Positions 26,985 through 36,311 are shown, counted from the first letter of the stretch. The stretch is 59,876 nt of DNA from Colivivens sp963594655 (GCA_963594655.1 CAVBFD010000009.1:1-59876); one strand, 5' to 3'. The notes: a model not told the origin generated them from the letters alone. Numbers and translations are program-made.

Positions 26985-28130
26985 TCAGTGACTGTGGCTG
27001 TGTCCGGGTATGGAGGTGGATGCCGCTGCCAGTTTCACCTGATAGGCTCCGTGGGTAACCACCTTGTCACCCTTCTTCAACCCCTTCATAATCTCCATCC
27101 TCATGCCGTCGCTCTGTCCCGCCGTCACCTCCTGTTTCCTGAACGCCCCGTCATCCGTCTGGACATACACGAACAGGAGTCCCTGTTCCTCAGTCAGGGA
27201 CGACAAGGGTACGGAAATCACACCGGTCCTCTCACGTGAGAGCAGGTAGACCTCGGCAAACGCCCCCGGCACGATGTCTCCGGTGCCGTCGAACTCGAAG
27301 GTCACCGGTATGTAGGCAGTGCCGCTGCCGGTACTCTTGCCGTAGGACACCAACCTGCCGTTCATCTCGGTGAGCCTGTATACCTTATCGTCGTATGCGG
27401 TCTTGAAATTCGCACTCTGTATGCTGTGCAGATACTTGAAGTTGTTTTCCGAGACATCGGCGCGCAGCCAGAGCCGTTTGTTCCGGGTTACTACAGCTAT
27501 GGGTTGGCCTACCTCCACATACTCGCCCTGTCCCACCAGCAGACTTTTTATGTAGCCGGTCATGGGGGAGGTGACGGTAGCCCCCCTTTCGGTGATGCCG
27601 CCAGCCAGTCCCTCATACGCCATCCTGGCTGTCTCGTAGCGCATACGCGCCTGTTCATACTCTTTCTCGGACACTATCTTGTCCGCCACTAACCGCTCTG
27701 TCCTGCGGAACTCTTTCTCCGCCGCTTCGAGCGCGATCTTAGCCTTAGCCACAGGGTCACCGTCCTGCAGGTTCTTTGCGGAGACTGTTGCCAGTATTGC
27801 ACCTTTCCTTACCGGTGTGCCTTCAGTGAGAGTGGCCCCGGTGAACTGTACTGTGCCACTCTGTGTGGCGACGACCGTCCAGTCCTCTCCTTGTGGCGCC
27901 TGTATCTCTCCGCTGGTCAGTATGACCGAACGGAAAGTAGACGGTTCCACCGTTTCTGTCTTCAGTCCTGCGGCTTCAGTCTGCTGTCGGGTGAGTGTTA
28001 TCTCGTCGTGGTGTACCTCCGCAGTCTGTCCTTCCCCCTGTCCGGCTGTCTCCTCACCGCCGGCCTGTGGGTTGCAGCCCACCGCAAGTAGGGCTGCCAT
28101 AAAAGAAATTGTCTTTATGTCAGTTTTCAT
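26985..28130 (-). CDS. RND periplasmic adaptor lipoprotein (CusB/CzcB-like)
   Basis: About 381 residues. The start MKTDIKTISF is chosen because a lipobox AVGC follows within 20 residues; the longest frame would add 26 unlikely residues. It has the biotinyl-lipoyl halves (TVVATQSGTVQFTGATLTEG; GATVTSPMTGYIKSLLVGQGEYV) around a short helical hairpin (about 140-185), then a beta-barrel and membrane-proximal domain. It ends in the His-rich tail PGHSHSH, which may bind metal before hand-over to the pump. First gene of the three-gene efflux operon. Confidence 0.9.
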   Translation of the reverse strand: MKTDIKTISFMAALLAVGCNPQAGGEETAGQGEGQTAEVHHDEITLTRQQTEAAGLKTETVEPSTFRSVILTSGEIQAPQGEDWTVVATQSGTVQFTGATLTEGTPVRKGAILATVSAKNLQDGDPVAKAKIALEAAEKEFRRTERLVADKIVSEKEYEQARMRYETARMAYEGLAGGITERGATVTSPMTGYIKSLLVGQGEYVEVGQPIAVVTRNKRLWLRADVSENNFKYLHSIQSANFKTAYDDKVYRLTEMNGRLVSYGKSTGSGTAYIPVTFEFDGTGDIVPGAFAEVYLLSRERTGVISVPLSSLTEEQGLLFVYVQTDDGAFRKQEVTAGQSDGMRMEIMKGLKKGDKVVTHGAYQVKLAAASTSIPGHSHSH

Positions 28131-28201
28131 CTTAATACAATTAGGTGGTGTACTGCGGATGAAAACAAGAGTCCATCCGCCATACGGTCTTTGATAATGA
28201 A

Positions 28202-28244
28202 TGTACACAGTACGCCACTACAGTATGGTGGGTACTGGTGTACA
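28202..28244. repeat. Imperfect 22-bp dyad upstream of the metal efflux operon
   Basis: TGTACAC at 28202-28208 and GTGTACA at 28238-28244 are the tips of a longer imperfect palindrome (also AGTAC.CCAC pairing with GTGG.TACT). It lies 72 nt before the adaptor start and just after the stop of the His-rich gene. It could be a regulator operator or an RNA hairpin; no clear TAnnTTTG box was found between it and the adaptor gene. Confidence 0.5.
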
Positions 28245-28255
28245 AAGAAAAAAGG

Positions 28256-28651
28256 TTATAAGACCGTGTAAGGCGGAGCTCTTAGGGTGTGGGCATTGCT
28301 TACGTCAGCCGACTGGTAGAGGAGAGCGGTTTCGTATCCGGAAACCACGCTCTTCCACGTGAGTTCCATCTCGCCACTGACGAGGGTGTTGACTGGGATT
28401 GTAAGCACAGGAAAGAGAGGCGGCACGGTATTGCTGTCAGACGTGCCTGACGGGGATGCCATGAATCCTTCATCCTCAATGCACGACGTGCCGTCACCGT
28501 TGTGGCCGGTGTGTTCGTCGTTGTCGATGCCGTCTTCATCGCAGTGTTCCACCATCGTACACAATGCCCCGGCATGGTGATGGTGGGGGGTGTACGGCAG
28601 AACCAGCAGTGTCAGTACTGCCAATGCCATGATTATCGCGCGCGACCTCAT
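28256..28651 (-). CDS. Exported His/Cys-rich small protein (DUF6769-like)
   Basis: A 131-residue protein with an N-terminal hydrophobic segment (about 6-20) followed by PHHHHAGALCTMVEHCDEDGIDNDEHTGHNGDGTSC, a dense His/Cys/Asp cluster suited to metal binding. The rest is beta-like and ends in ALLYQSADVSNAHTLRAPP. I recall such proteins next to CzcCBA operons in Bacteroides, labelled DUF6769; the number is from memory. Its place just before the efflux operon supports a periplasmic metal-binding or sensing role, which is inference. Confidence 0.72.
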   Translation of the reverse strand: MRSRAIIMALAVLTLLVLPYTPHHHHAGALCTMVEHCDEDGIDNDEHTGHNGDGTSCIEDEGFMASPSGTSDSNTVPPLFPVLTIPVNTLVSGEMELTWKSVVSGYETALLYQSADVSNAHTLRAPPYTVL

Positions 28652-28696
28652 TCTCTTTCTCTGATACGTTGGTAGTGTATATAATATAATAAGGAG

Positions 28697-29146
28697 TTAA
28701 GCCAACAGTTTCTTTACGCATGCGCTGATGGCGCGTCCTTCGGCTACTCCTGCCAGTTGTTTGGTGGCTACACCCATCACCTTGCCCATATCCTGTGGGC
28801 CGGCAGCCCCTACATCGGCTATGATGTCCTTCAGTTTCGCTTCCAGCTCCGCTTCGCTCAGTTGCTTCGGGAGGTATTCCTCGATAACAGCAACCTGCGC
28901 CAGTTCCCCGTCAGCCAGTTCCTTACGTCCGTTCTGCACGTAGAGGTCAGCAGATTCCTTTCCCTGCTTTGCCAGTTTCTGCATCAGTTTCACTGCCACC
29001 TCGTCGGACACCTCTCCGTCAGAACCGGGTCGTGTCTTCTCTTCGAGCAGTACCTTCTTTATATTGCGCAGTGTCTCCAGACGCACAGTGTCATGGGCCT
29101 TCATGGCAGCCATGATGTCTTTGCTTATTTGGTCGAATAATGCCAT
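28697..29146 (-). CDS. GatB/YqeY-domain protein
   Basis: About 149 residues, a YqeY-type helical protein related to the tRNA-binding tail of GatB. Typical stretches are KAHDTVRLETLRNIKKVLLEE, EYLPKQLSEAELEAKLKDII and GPQDMGKVMGVATKQLAGVAEGRAISACVKKLL. The start MALFDQISKD is chosen because the terminator hairpin of the sdh operon (29167-29194) lies between it and the longer frame's start at 29179. The family may act in tRNA-dependent amidation or translation; not proven. Confidence 0.88.
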   Translation of the reverse strand: MALFDQISKDIMAAMKAHDTVRLETLRNIKKVLLEEKTRPGSDGEVSDEVAVKLMQKLAKQGKESADLYVQNGRKELADGELAQVAVIEEYLPKQLSEAELEAKLKDIIADVGAAGPQDMGKVMGVATKQLAGVAEGRAISACVKKLLA

Positions 29147-29166
29147 AGTGTCTAATCGGTTTTTAA

Positions 29167-29194
29167 AATCCCCGGCCACGACTGGCCGGGGATT
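29167..29194 (-). terminator. Terminator of the succinate dehydrogenase operon
   Basis: AATCCCCGGCCA (29167-29178) pairs perfectly with 29183-29194 around a 4-nt loop. On the minus strand the stem is followed by a short T-run (GGGGATTTTAAAAACC). It lies 30 nt after the sdhB stop (29224). Confidence 0.75.
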
Positions 29195-29223
29195 CGGTTA
29201 TTGTGTATTGTCAGTCTTTACGT

Positions 29224-29982
29224 TTAGTCAGCGAGCTTCGCCTTGATGAACTCCCTGTTCAGGCGCGCGATGTTGGAGATGGTCTCGCACTTAGGGCATA
29301 CTGCCTCACAGGCACGTGTGTTGGTGCAGTTTCCGAAGCCCAACTCGTCCATCTTCGCAATCATGTTCTTGGCGCGGCGGGCAGCCTCGACACGTCCCTG
29401 TGGAAGGAGTGCCAGTTGGCTTACCTTGGATGAGACGAACAGCATTGCGGATCCGTTCTTGCATGCTGCCACACAAGCGCCGCATCCGATGCATGAAGCG
29501 CAGTCCATCGCCTCGTCAGCGTCTTCCTTAGGGATAAGGATCGCGTTGGCGTCCTGTGGCGCGCCGGTACGTACCGTAGTGTAACCGCCGGCCTGCATGA
29601 TTTTGTCGAACGCGCTGCGGTCCACCATACAGTCCTTGATTACAGGGAAGGCAGCGGAACGCCACGGCTCCACGGTGATGGTGTCACCGTCGTTGAACTT
29701 GCGCATGTACAACTGGCATGTGGTAGCTCCGCGCTCAGTCTTTCCGTGTGGAGTTCCGTTGATGTAGAGTGAACACATACCGCAGATTCCCTCGCGGCAG
29801 TCATGGTCGAACACGAACGGTTCCTTGCCCTCTTCAATCAGTTCCTCATTCAGGATGTCGAGCATCTCAAGGAAAGAGGTGTCGTCCGGAATGTCCTTCA
29901 TCTGGTGTGTGTCGAAATGTCCTTTGTCCTTAGGACCATTCTGCTTCCAATATTTGATTGTAAAGCTTATATTCTTTGCCAT
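29224..29982 (-). CDS. sdhB: Succinate dehydrogenase/fumarate reductase iron-sulfur subunit
   Basis: A 252-residue electron-transfer subunit. The [2Fe-2S] ligands are in CREGICGMCSLYING...C (near 60-80), and the two further clusters in CASCIGCGACVAAC and the distal CTNTRACEAVCPKC. In fermenting Bacteroidales this complex mainly works as a quinol:fumarate reductase, the step that yields succinate. It starts 5 nt after sdhA and ends the operon. Confidence 0.95.
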   Translation of the reverse strand: MAKNISFTIKYWKQNGPKDKGHFDTHQMKDIPDDTSFLEMLDILNEELIEEGKEPFVFDHDCREGICGMCSLYINGTPHGKTERGATTCQLYMRKFNDGDTITVEPWRSAAFPVIKDCMVDRSAFDKIMQAGGYTTVRTGAPQDANAILIPKEDADEAMDCASCIGCGACVAACKNGSAMLFVSSKVSQLALLPQGRVEAARRAKNMIAKMDELGFGNCTNTRACEAVCPKCETISNIARLNREFIKAKLAD

Positions 29983-29987
29983 AGCGA

Positions 29988-31970
29988 TTAGTTCTTATAA
30001 TTACGTGTTTGTACCTTTATTGCTTCATACTCCAGAGGTTCCTTGATGAGGGTCGGAGCCTTCTCGTCGTTGCCTTCATATTTCCAGCATCCCACATAGA
30101 AGTAATTCTCATCGTCACGCTTGGCCTCACCGTCTTCTGTCTGGTACTCCTCTCTGAAGTGACCTCCACAGCTCTCGTTACGGCTCAGCGCGTCGTATGC
30201 GATCAGTTCTCCCATAGTGAGGAAGTCTTCGAGATGGATGGCCTTGTCAAGCTCCACGTTGAGTCCCTCACGGCTTCCAGGTATGAAGAGGTTGGACTCG
30301 AACTCTTTCCTCAGCTTTGCTATCTTCTCGATTCCTGTCTTCAGTCCTTCTGCCGTGCGTCCCATACCGATGTACTCCCAGCAGATATGTCCGAGTTCCT
30401 TGTGGATAGAATCGACGGACCGTTTGCCGTGGATGTTGAGCAGACGCTGTATGCGTCCTTCCACAGTCTTCTCTGTCTCTGCGAACTCAGGCAGGTCGGT
30501 ACTGATTCTTGGCCATACGGCTTGGTCTGCCAGGTAGTTCTGGATAGTGTATGGAAGTACGAAGTAACCGTCAGCCAGACCCTGCATGAGGGCAGAAGCG
30601 CCGAGTCGGTTGGCTCCGTGGTCGGAGAAGTTGCACTCTCCGATGGCGAACAGTCCCGGTATGGATGTCTGCAGCTCGTAGTCTACCCATATACCGCCCA
30701 TGGTGTAGTGGATTGCCGGGAAGATCATCATCGGGTTGTAGTAATCGACACCGTTCACTGTCTTCACCTTCTCACCCGGGTTGACATCGGTAATCTCCTC
30801 GTACATGTCGAAGAGGTTTCCGTAACGTTGGCGGATGACATCGATGCCCAGACGCTGTATTGACTCGGAGAAGTCGAGGAATACGGCGAGTCCTGTGTTG
30901 TTCACTCCAAAGCCCTTGTCGCAACGTTCCTTGGCCGCGCGTGAAGCCACGTCGCGAGGCACGAGGTTACCGAATGCAGGGTAACGGCGTTCCAGATAAT
31001 AGTCACGGTCTTCCTCCGGGATGTCCGGTCCCTGCTTGGTTCCAGCCTGAAGCGCCTTTGCGTCCTCCAGTTTCTTCGGAACCCAGATACGTCCGTCGTT
31101 ACGGAGTGACTCGGACATCAGTGTGAGCTTTGACTGGTTGTCTCCGTGTACCGGGATACAGGTCGGGTGGATCTGCACGTATGACGGGTTGGCGAAGTAC
31201 GCGCCCTTGCGGTAACATGACATGGCGGCAGACACGTTACATCCCATCGCATTGGTTGAGAGGAAGTAGGTGTTGCCGTATCCGCCAGTGGCGATGACCA
31301 CGGCGTTGGCTGAGAAGCGTTCCAGTTTTCCTGTTATGAGGTTCTTGGCGATGATACCCCTTGCCCTGCCGTCTACAATCACCACGTCGAGCATCTCATA
31401 GCGGGTGAAGAGTTTCACCTTGCCGGCGTGTACCTGTGCTGACAGCGCACTGTAGGCGCCGAGCAGGAGCTGCTGGCCTGTCTGTCCCTTGGCGTAGAAC
31501 GTACGGCTTACCTGCGCGCCACCGAACGAACGGTTGGCGAGTGTGCCTCCGTATTCACGCGCAAAAGGCACGCCCTGTGCCACACACTGGTCGATGATGG
31601 AGTTGCTCACTTCGGCAAGACGGTAGACATTGGCCTCACGGGCGCGGTAGTCGCCTCCCTTCACTGTGTCGTAGAACAGGCGGTACACGGAGTCACCGTC
31701 GTTCTGGTAGTTCTTCGCAGCGTTGATACCGCCCTGTGCGGCTATGGAGTGCGCGCGGCGCGGAGAGTCCTGTATACAGAAGTTGAGGACGTTGAATCCC
31801 AGTTCTCCAAGAGTTGCGGCGGCACTTGCGCCGGCAAGTCCAGTACCTACTACTATCACGTCAAGCTTGAGCTTGTTCTTTGGGTTGACCAAACGCTGGT
31901 GAGCCTTATAGTTGCTCCATTTTTCAGCTACTGGACCTTCAGGAATTTTTGAATCTATATTGATTGCCAT
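29988..31970 (-). CDS. sdhA: Succinate dehydrogenase/fumarate reductase flavoprotein subunit
   Basis: A 660-residue catalytic subunit that reduces fumarate or oxidises succinate at the inner membrane. The FAD dinucleotide fold is VVGTGLAGASAAATLGELGF (about 40-60), the FAD-linking His region is SPRRAHSIAAQGGINAAKNY, and active-site stretches QIHPTCIPVHGDN and GGIWVDYELQTSIPGLFAIGEC are intact. Middle gene of the C-A-B operon. Confidence 0.96.
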   Translation of the reverse strand: MAINIDSKIPEGPVAEKWSNYKAHQRLVNPKNKLKLDVIVVGTGLAGASAAATLGELGFNVLNFCIQDSPRRAHSIAAQGGINAAKNYQNDGDSVYRLFYDTVKGGDYRAREANVYRLAEVSNSIIDQCVAQGVPFAREYGGTLANRSFGGAQVSRTFYAKGQTGQQLLLGAYSALSAQVHAGKVKLFTRYEMLDVVIVDGRARGIIAKNLITGKLERFSANAVVIATGGYGNTYFLSTNAMGCNVSAAMSCYRKGAYFANPSYVQIHPTCIPVHGDNQSKLTLMSESLRNDGRIWVPKKLEDAKALQAGTKQGPDIPEEDRDYYLERRYPAFGNLVPRDVASRAAKERCDKGFGVNNTGLAVFLDFSESIQRLGIDVIRQRYGNLFDMYEEITDVNPGEKVKTVNGVDYYNPMMIFPAIHYTMGGIWVDYELQTSIPGLFAIGECNFSDHGANRLGASALMQGLADGYFVLPYTIQNYLADQAVWPRISTDLPEFAETEKTVEGRIQRLLNIHGKRSVDSIHKELGHICWEYIGMGRTAEGLKTGIEKIAKLRKEFESNLFIPGSREGLNVELDKAIHLEDFLTMGELIAYDALSRNESCGGHFREEYQTEDGEAKRDDENYFYVGCWKYEGNDEKAPTLIKEPLEYEAIKVQTRNYKN

Positions 31971-31996
31971 AGTTTCTTCAATTTAAAGATTTATGA

Positions 31997-32716
31997 TTAT
32001 TTTCCGATGGAGAATGGAAGCAGGGTGAAGTCTGCTTGACCCACGCAGTCAGGGCAGAACGCGAATGCGAGGCACACGATGAGGAACAGTGCCATGACGA
32101 CTGTACTCCAGATCTGACCGATGCATTTCCAACGATTGAACCAGATGTGTCCGCTCCATCCCAGTGTCTGCATGGCAGACCAGAAACCATGGGTGAGGTG
32201 GAACCAGATTGCGACAATCCAGATGACGTAAATGACCACATACACCGGCTCCTTGAATGTAGCGGCGATGTAGGCGAATCCGTCGGTGGACTCGTGGCCT
32301 CCCATCATCGGGTCTCCGATGATTTCAGCAAACATCATGTTGTACCAGAAGTTGTAGAGATGCAGGAGCAGGCCGCAAGCGATGATCAGTCCGAGGACGA
32401 ACATGTTCTGGCTTGCCCATTCCACCTTTCCCGGCTTGTCTGTCACGGCGTACTTGTTGTTGCCGCGCGCCTTGCGGTTCTGGGCTGTGAGGATGAATGC
32501 GTAGACGAAGTGGATTACCACCAGCGCGGCAAGCGCTACGGTAGCGGCGATGGCGTACCAGTTCGACCCGAGCAGTGTGCAGATCGTGTTGTACGCTTCC
32601 TTGCTGATGAGGGCCACAACATTCATGCATCCATGAAATGTGATGAAGAGAACCAGCGCGATGCCTGTGATGGACATTACCAGCTTTCTTCCGATAGATG
32701 AATTAAATAACCACAT
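31997..32716 (-). CDS. sdhC: Succinate dehydrogenase/fumarate reductase cytochrome b subunit
   Basis: A 239-residue membrane anchor with five hydrophobic helices of the diheme b-type found in Bacteroidetes and Epsilonproteobacteria. His residues in helices (FITFHGCMN, LVVIHFVYAF, LLLHLYNF, FHLTHGFWSAMQTLG) can ligate the two hemes. It heads the operon and has a full promoter upstream. Confidence 0.93.
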   Translation of the reverse strand: MWLFNSSIGRKLVMSITGIALVLFITFHGCMNVVALISKEAYNTICTLLGSNWYAIAATVALAALVVIHFVYAFILTAQNRKARGNNKYAVTDKPGKVEWASQNMFVLGLIIACGLLLHLYNFWYNMMFAEIIGDPMMGGHESTDGFAYIAATFKEPVYVVIYVIWIVAIWFHLTHGFWSAMQTLGWSGHIWFNRWKCIGQIWSTVVMALFLIVCLAFAFCPDCVGQADFTLLPFSIGK

Positions 32717-32767
32717 AAATAGATCTTTTAAATTGTTTGAGTATTGATTATTACGATTTCAATTCTG

Positions 32768-32797
32768 CAAAGTTAGTGTTTTTATACCAACAGACAA
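32768..32797 (-). promoter_or_regulatory. Full promoter of the sdhCAB operon (TTG-N19-TAACTTTG)
   Basis: On the minus strand TTG (32795-32797) is 19 nt upstream of TAACTTTG (32768-32775). It ends 51 nt before the sdhC start at 32716. This is among the best promoter matches in the window. Confidence 0.8.
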
Positions 32798-32838
32798 AAG
32801 GGTGTGGACAAAAAATGGCGATGAGGTGCGTAATAGCC

Positions 32839-33036
32839 TTATATAGAGCGCAGCAATTGCATGAAATGCTCTTTCAGCTCTGCTGTGCGGCTCTCACTGA
32901 GTTCGGGGCAGAATTGTGTCAGGGTAGCGGTGAACGCCTGTTCCGCCTTGGCGCGCATCTGTGCCTTGCCGGCCCTGATTCCGGCCGACAACTCGTTCTT
33001 GGGCAGCAGGGCCCTGTTGAAGTTTCCGTCGCTCAT
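32839..33036 (-). CDS. Small conserved 65-aa protein
   Basis: A 65-residue charged helical protein beginning MSDGNFNRALLPKNELSAGIRAGKAQMRAKAEQAF. It starts 7 nt after the murF-alr stop, so it is co-transcribed. I recall similar short proteins (MADGNFNR... opening) in Bacteroides, so I treat it as a real gene; its function is not known. No Cys, signal peptide or membrane segment. Confidence 0.7.
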   Translation of the reverse strand: MSDGNFNRALLPKNELSAGIRAGKAQMRAKAEQAFTATLTQFCPELSESRTAELKEHFMQLLRSI

Positions 33037-33043
33037 AGTCCTG

Positions 33044-35491
33044 TCATTCCTGTGTGTAAATCCGTTGTACCCTGTTGGATATGCCTGTCAGTATCTCGTA
33101 CGGTATGGTGCCGAGGGCGTCGCTGAGTACGGTGACAGGCAACTCGTCTCCGAAGATGACCACATGGTCGCCTTCGTTACATTCGATGCCGGTGACATCA
33201 ATCATGCACACGTCCATGCAGATGTTTCCCACATAGGGGGCTTTCTTGCCGTTGACCAGACAGTAGCAGTTGCCGTTGCCCAGTTTCCTGTTGAGTCCGT
33301 CAGCGTATCCTATAGGTATGGCGGCGATTCTGCTGGCGTGTTCCACGTGTCCCTTGCGGCTGTAACCTACGGTGTCGCCCGCAGGTACGTCACGGATCTG
33401 CAGTATGGTGGTCTTCAGTGTCGCCACATTGTTGATGACCTTGTTGTCGCGCGGGTTGATGCCGTACAGTCCCAGTCCCAGCCGTACCATGTCGAGGTGG
33501 TACTTAGGGAAGTGTTCTATCCCGGCGGAGTTGCAGATGTGGCGCAGAATCTTATGGCTGTAGGCGGACTGCAGTTTCCGGCTAGCCTTGTCGAACAGTT
33601 CGAACTGTGTCTGCGAGAAACTGTCGAATCCATCGTCGTCGCTGCCCACGAAATGACTAAATACGGAGCAGGGTACGAGAGCCGACTGTTTTCCGAGCCT
33701 CCGTATCAGCCTGTCCATGTCTTCCTCCGGGTTGAACCCCAACCGGTGCATACCGGTATCGAGTTTTATGTGTACCGGGAAATTGGTTATCCCTTCTTTT
33801 TCCGCCGCGTAGATCAGCGCCTCAAGCAACTTGAAACTGTACACCTCCGGTTCCAGGCGGTAGTCAAACATCATCTTGAAGGAGGTCATCTCCGGGTTCA
33901 TGATGATGATGTTGGAGGTGATGCCGGCTTTCCTGAGGTCCGCTCCCTCGTCGGCAACCGCAACCGCAAGGTAGTCCACCCCCTGGTCCTGAAGTGTCTT
34001 GCTGGTCTCCAACGACCCTATGCCGTAGGCTGACGCCTTCACCATACATACCATCTTGGTCTCGGGCGACATGAACGACCGGTAGTAGTGCAGGTTCTCT
34101 ATCAGCGCGTTCAGGTTGACCTCCAGTATAGTCTGGTGTACCTTGAGGGTGAGCAGGTCGCTCAACCTGTCGAAATGGAACTTGCGCGCTCCTTTGATAA
34201 GGATGAATTCGTTGTTGAGACTGGCGAAAGCATCGCTGTTGATGAGTTCCTCCGTGGTATTGAAGAACATGCAGTCCATCTTGAAGAACTGTTGGCAGGA
34301 GGACAGTTGCTCTCCCACTCCGATGAACTTCTCTATCCCCCGTTTCTCCGCCATACTTGCCACCTTACTGTAGAGCGACCGTGGCGCCTCTCCGCTCTGT
34401 AGTATGTCGCTCAGAATGAGTGTCCGCTTCTGTTCCTTTGTGTCGGGACGGCGGTTCATGAAGTCGAGGGCTATGTCGAGCGACTGTATGTCGGAATTGT
34501 AGGTGTCGTTGATGAGGGTGCAGCCGTTGATTCCGTCCTTCACCTCCAGACGCATGGCCACAGGTTCGAGTTCGCCCATCCTCTGGCAGACGTCATCCAG
34601 GTTCACCCTGTCTCCGAGACTGGCGCATGTGGCGAGGCAGATGACAGAGTTCTCGATGGCGGCATTGTCGATGAACGGTATGGTGTAGTGTCCCTGCCGT
34701 CCGTTAAGGTCGAACGTGACCGTCGCCGTTGTGCCACGCTTCTCCACGTTCAGTATGGTTGGCCAGTACCTCACCTTGTCCAGTACCTCCTGGCGCGCCA
34801 CCTTGGTGATGAAGGGGTCTTGCAGGTTGATGACTGCCGTCTCGCAGTTCCTCATCAGTTTCAGTTTCTCGTCGCACTTGCCTTCCTTTGTGAAGAAGTT
34901 CTCCTGGTGCGCCTCGCCTATGTTGGTGATGACACTGACGGTAGGCCGTATCATGCGGTTGAGGCTGTCCATCTCGTTGGGGTTGGATATTCCCGCCTCT
35001 ATGATGGCGATGTCGTCGTTGGGATTGAGAAGCCACAGGGAGAGCGGAACGCCCACCTGCGAGTTGTAGCTGCGGGGCGACCGGCACACGTTCATGTCGG
35101 GCGAGAGCAACTGGTAGAGCCATTCCTTTACAGTTGTCTTTCCGTTGCTTCCGGTGATCGCCACCACTGGTATGTTGAATTGTTCACGGTGGTACGCCGC
35201 CAACCGCTGGAGGGCTTGCAGGGTGTCGTGAACGAGCAGGAAGTTGCAGTTGGCGAACTGGCCGGTGTCGGCCGGAAGTGTACTGACCACGAAGTTCCTC
35301 ACCCCACGTTTGTACAGTTCACCTATATATCTGTGTCCGTCGTTTCGGTTGGTGCGGATTGCAAAGAAGAGTGTCTCCTTAGGGAAGCACAGTGAACGGC
35401 TGTCGATAAGCAGCCAGTTTATCCGGGCGTCGTCGGATCCGGTGCGGTCTGCATCCATTATGCGGGCTATGTCACTTATTACGTACTGCAT
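33044..35491 (-). CDS. murF: MurF-alanine racemase fusion
   Basis: An 815-residue bifunctional enzyme. Residues about 1-455 are MurF (UDP-MurNAc-tripeptide:D-Ala-D-Ala ligase), with the ATP loop VVAITGSNGKTTVKEWL near 107-120 and NTYNSD-type region INDTYNSDIQSLD. Residues about 460-815 are a PLP alanine racemase, with the PLP lysine in MVCMVKASAYGIGSLE, the catalytic Tyr region TVGYSRKGHV and the closing C-terminal barrel. The fusion makes D-Ala and uses D-Ala-D-Ala in one polypeptide and is common in Bacteroidetes. It overlaps the GSCFA gene by 20 nt. Confidence 0.95.
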   Translation of the reverse strand: MQYVISDIARIMDADRTGSDDARINWLLIDSRSLCFPKETLFFAIRTNRNDGHRYIGELYKRGVRNFVVSTLPADTGQFANCNFLLVHDTLQALQRLAAYHREQFNIPVVAITGSNGKTTVKEWLYQLLSPDMNVCRSPRSYNSQVGVPLSLWLLNPNDDIAIIEAGISNPNEMDSLNRMIRPTVSVITNIGEAHQENFFTKEGKCDEKLKLMRNCETAVINLQDPFITKVARQEVLDKVRYWPTILNVEKRGTTATVTFDLNGRQGHYTIPFIDNAAIENSVICLATCASLGDRVNLDDVCQRMGELEPVAMRLEVKDGINGCTLINDTYNSDIQSLDIALDFMNRRPDTKEQKRTLILSDILQSGEAPRSLYSKVASMAEKRGIEKFIGVGEQLSSCQQFFKMDCMFFNTTEELINSDAFASLNNEFILIKGARKFHFDRLSDLLTLKVHQTILEVNLNALIENLHYYRSFMSPETKMVCMVKASAYGIGSLETSKTLQDQGVDYLAVAVADEGADLRKAGITSNIIIMNPEMTSFKMMFDYRLEPEVYSFKLLEALIYAAEKEGITNFPVHIKLDTGMHRLGFNPEEDMDRLIRRLGKQSALVPCSVFSHFVGSDDDGFDSFSQTQFELFDKASRKLQSAYSHKILRHICNSAGIEHFPKYHLDMVRLGLGLYGINPRDNKVINNVATLKTTILQIRDVPAGDTVGYSRKGHVEHASRIAAIPIGYADGLNRKLGNGNCYCLVNGKKAPYVGNICMDVCMIDVTGIECNEGDHVVIFGDELPVTVLSDALGTIPYEILTGISNRVQRIYTQE

Positions 35492-36311
35492 CTCTTAGTT
35501 TTTCTATTTGTTCTCTTGTTCTTGTGATCAGTTGTCTGTATTCTTCATTGTCTGGGTCGGACGGCCTGTGGTTGAGTGTCCTGTCCAGCCGCTCGAACTC
35601 GTCCTTGTACTTTATAGTGTCTTTACTGAAGTAGGTCTCGTTGAACCGTTGCCAGATGTAATCGATGGCTTTCGCCGACGGGTGTATCATGTCATCGGCA
35701 TAGAACCGGTAGTCCCTCAGCTCGTCCATCATGATTTCGTAAGCCGGAAAGTAACGGCAGGTGTCAGGGAATTCACCGCACAACCTGTCAATTGCCAGCA
35801 GCAAGGTGGACTTGCTCAACTGGTTGGCGTGCATACCGTCGCGCTTGTGGCGTATCGGACTGACGGTAAAGATGACCCTCCGCCCTTGTGGGATGACCGC
35901 ACGGCGGATGAACTCACCGTATTCACCGGTTATCTGTTCCACTGTAAGCCGTTCTCTCCGGAAGAGACTGTCTGGCTGTTTTTTGCAGTTTGCCACGATG
36001 TGTCCTGTCTCTTTGAGCCTGTAGACCCACGATGTGCCGAACGTGAGGATGTAGATGTCCGCGTCGACTCCACCGTTATAACCGTCCTTCTGAACCCATC
36101 GGTAGAACTCGCTGTCCCTCCGGTCGAGCGCGTTGAGTACGGACACTGGGTTATAGAGCGCGCCAAACGGATTGACCGTGCAGTCGAACCCCGCACTGAT
36201 GAGTCTTGCGCCTATGTTGTCCGTAAAGCACGACCCGAGCATCATCATCCTGTCGTGGTGGCTGATGCGCATGCCTTTGCTGTCTGTCTCGACCTTTGTA
36301 GTGAATTCCAT
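35472..36311 (-). CDS. GSCFA-domain protein
   Basis: A 279-residue GSCFA-family protein, related to SGNH/GDSL esterases. The name-giving motif is MMLGSCFTDNIGARL at about 24-38, followed by NPFGALYNPVSVLNAL and the late YFPAYEIMMDELRDYRFYADDMIHPS, where the Asp/His pair would complete an SGNH-like active site with the motif Ser. An acyl-esterase role on glycans or cell wall is possible. It lies between the phosphate transporter (35-nt gap) and murF-alr (overlap). Confidence 0.88.
   Translation of the reverse strand: MEFTTKVETDSKGMRISHHDRMMMLGSCFTDNIGARLISAGFDCTVNPFGALYNPVSVLNALDRRDSEFYRWVQKDGYNGGVDADIYILTFGTSWVYRLKETGHIVANCKKQPDSLFRRERLTVEQITGEYGEFIRRAVIPQGRRVIFTVSPIRHKRDGMHANQLSKSTLLLAIDRLCGEFPDTCRYFPAYEIMMDELRDYRFYADDMIHPSAKAIDYIWQRFNETYFSKDTIKYKDEFERLDRTLNHRPSDPDNEEYRQLITRTREQIEKLRDAVRNK

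Noticed and set aside
30009..30863. 284-codon frame on the plus strand
   Set aside because: Antisense to sdhA.
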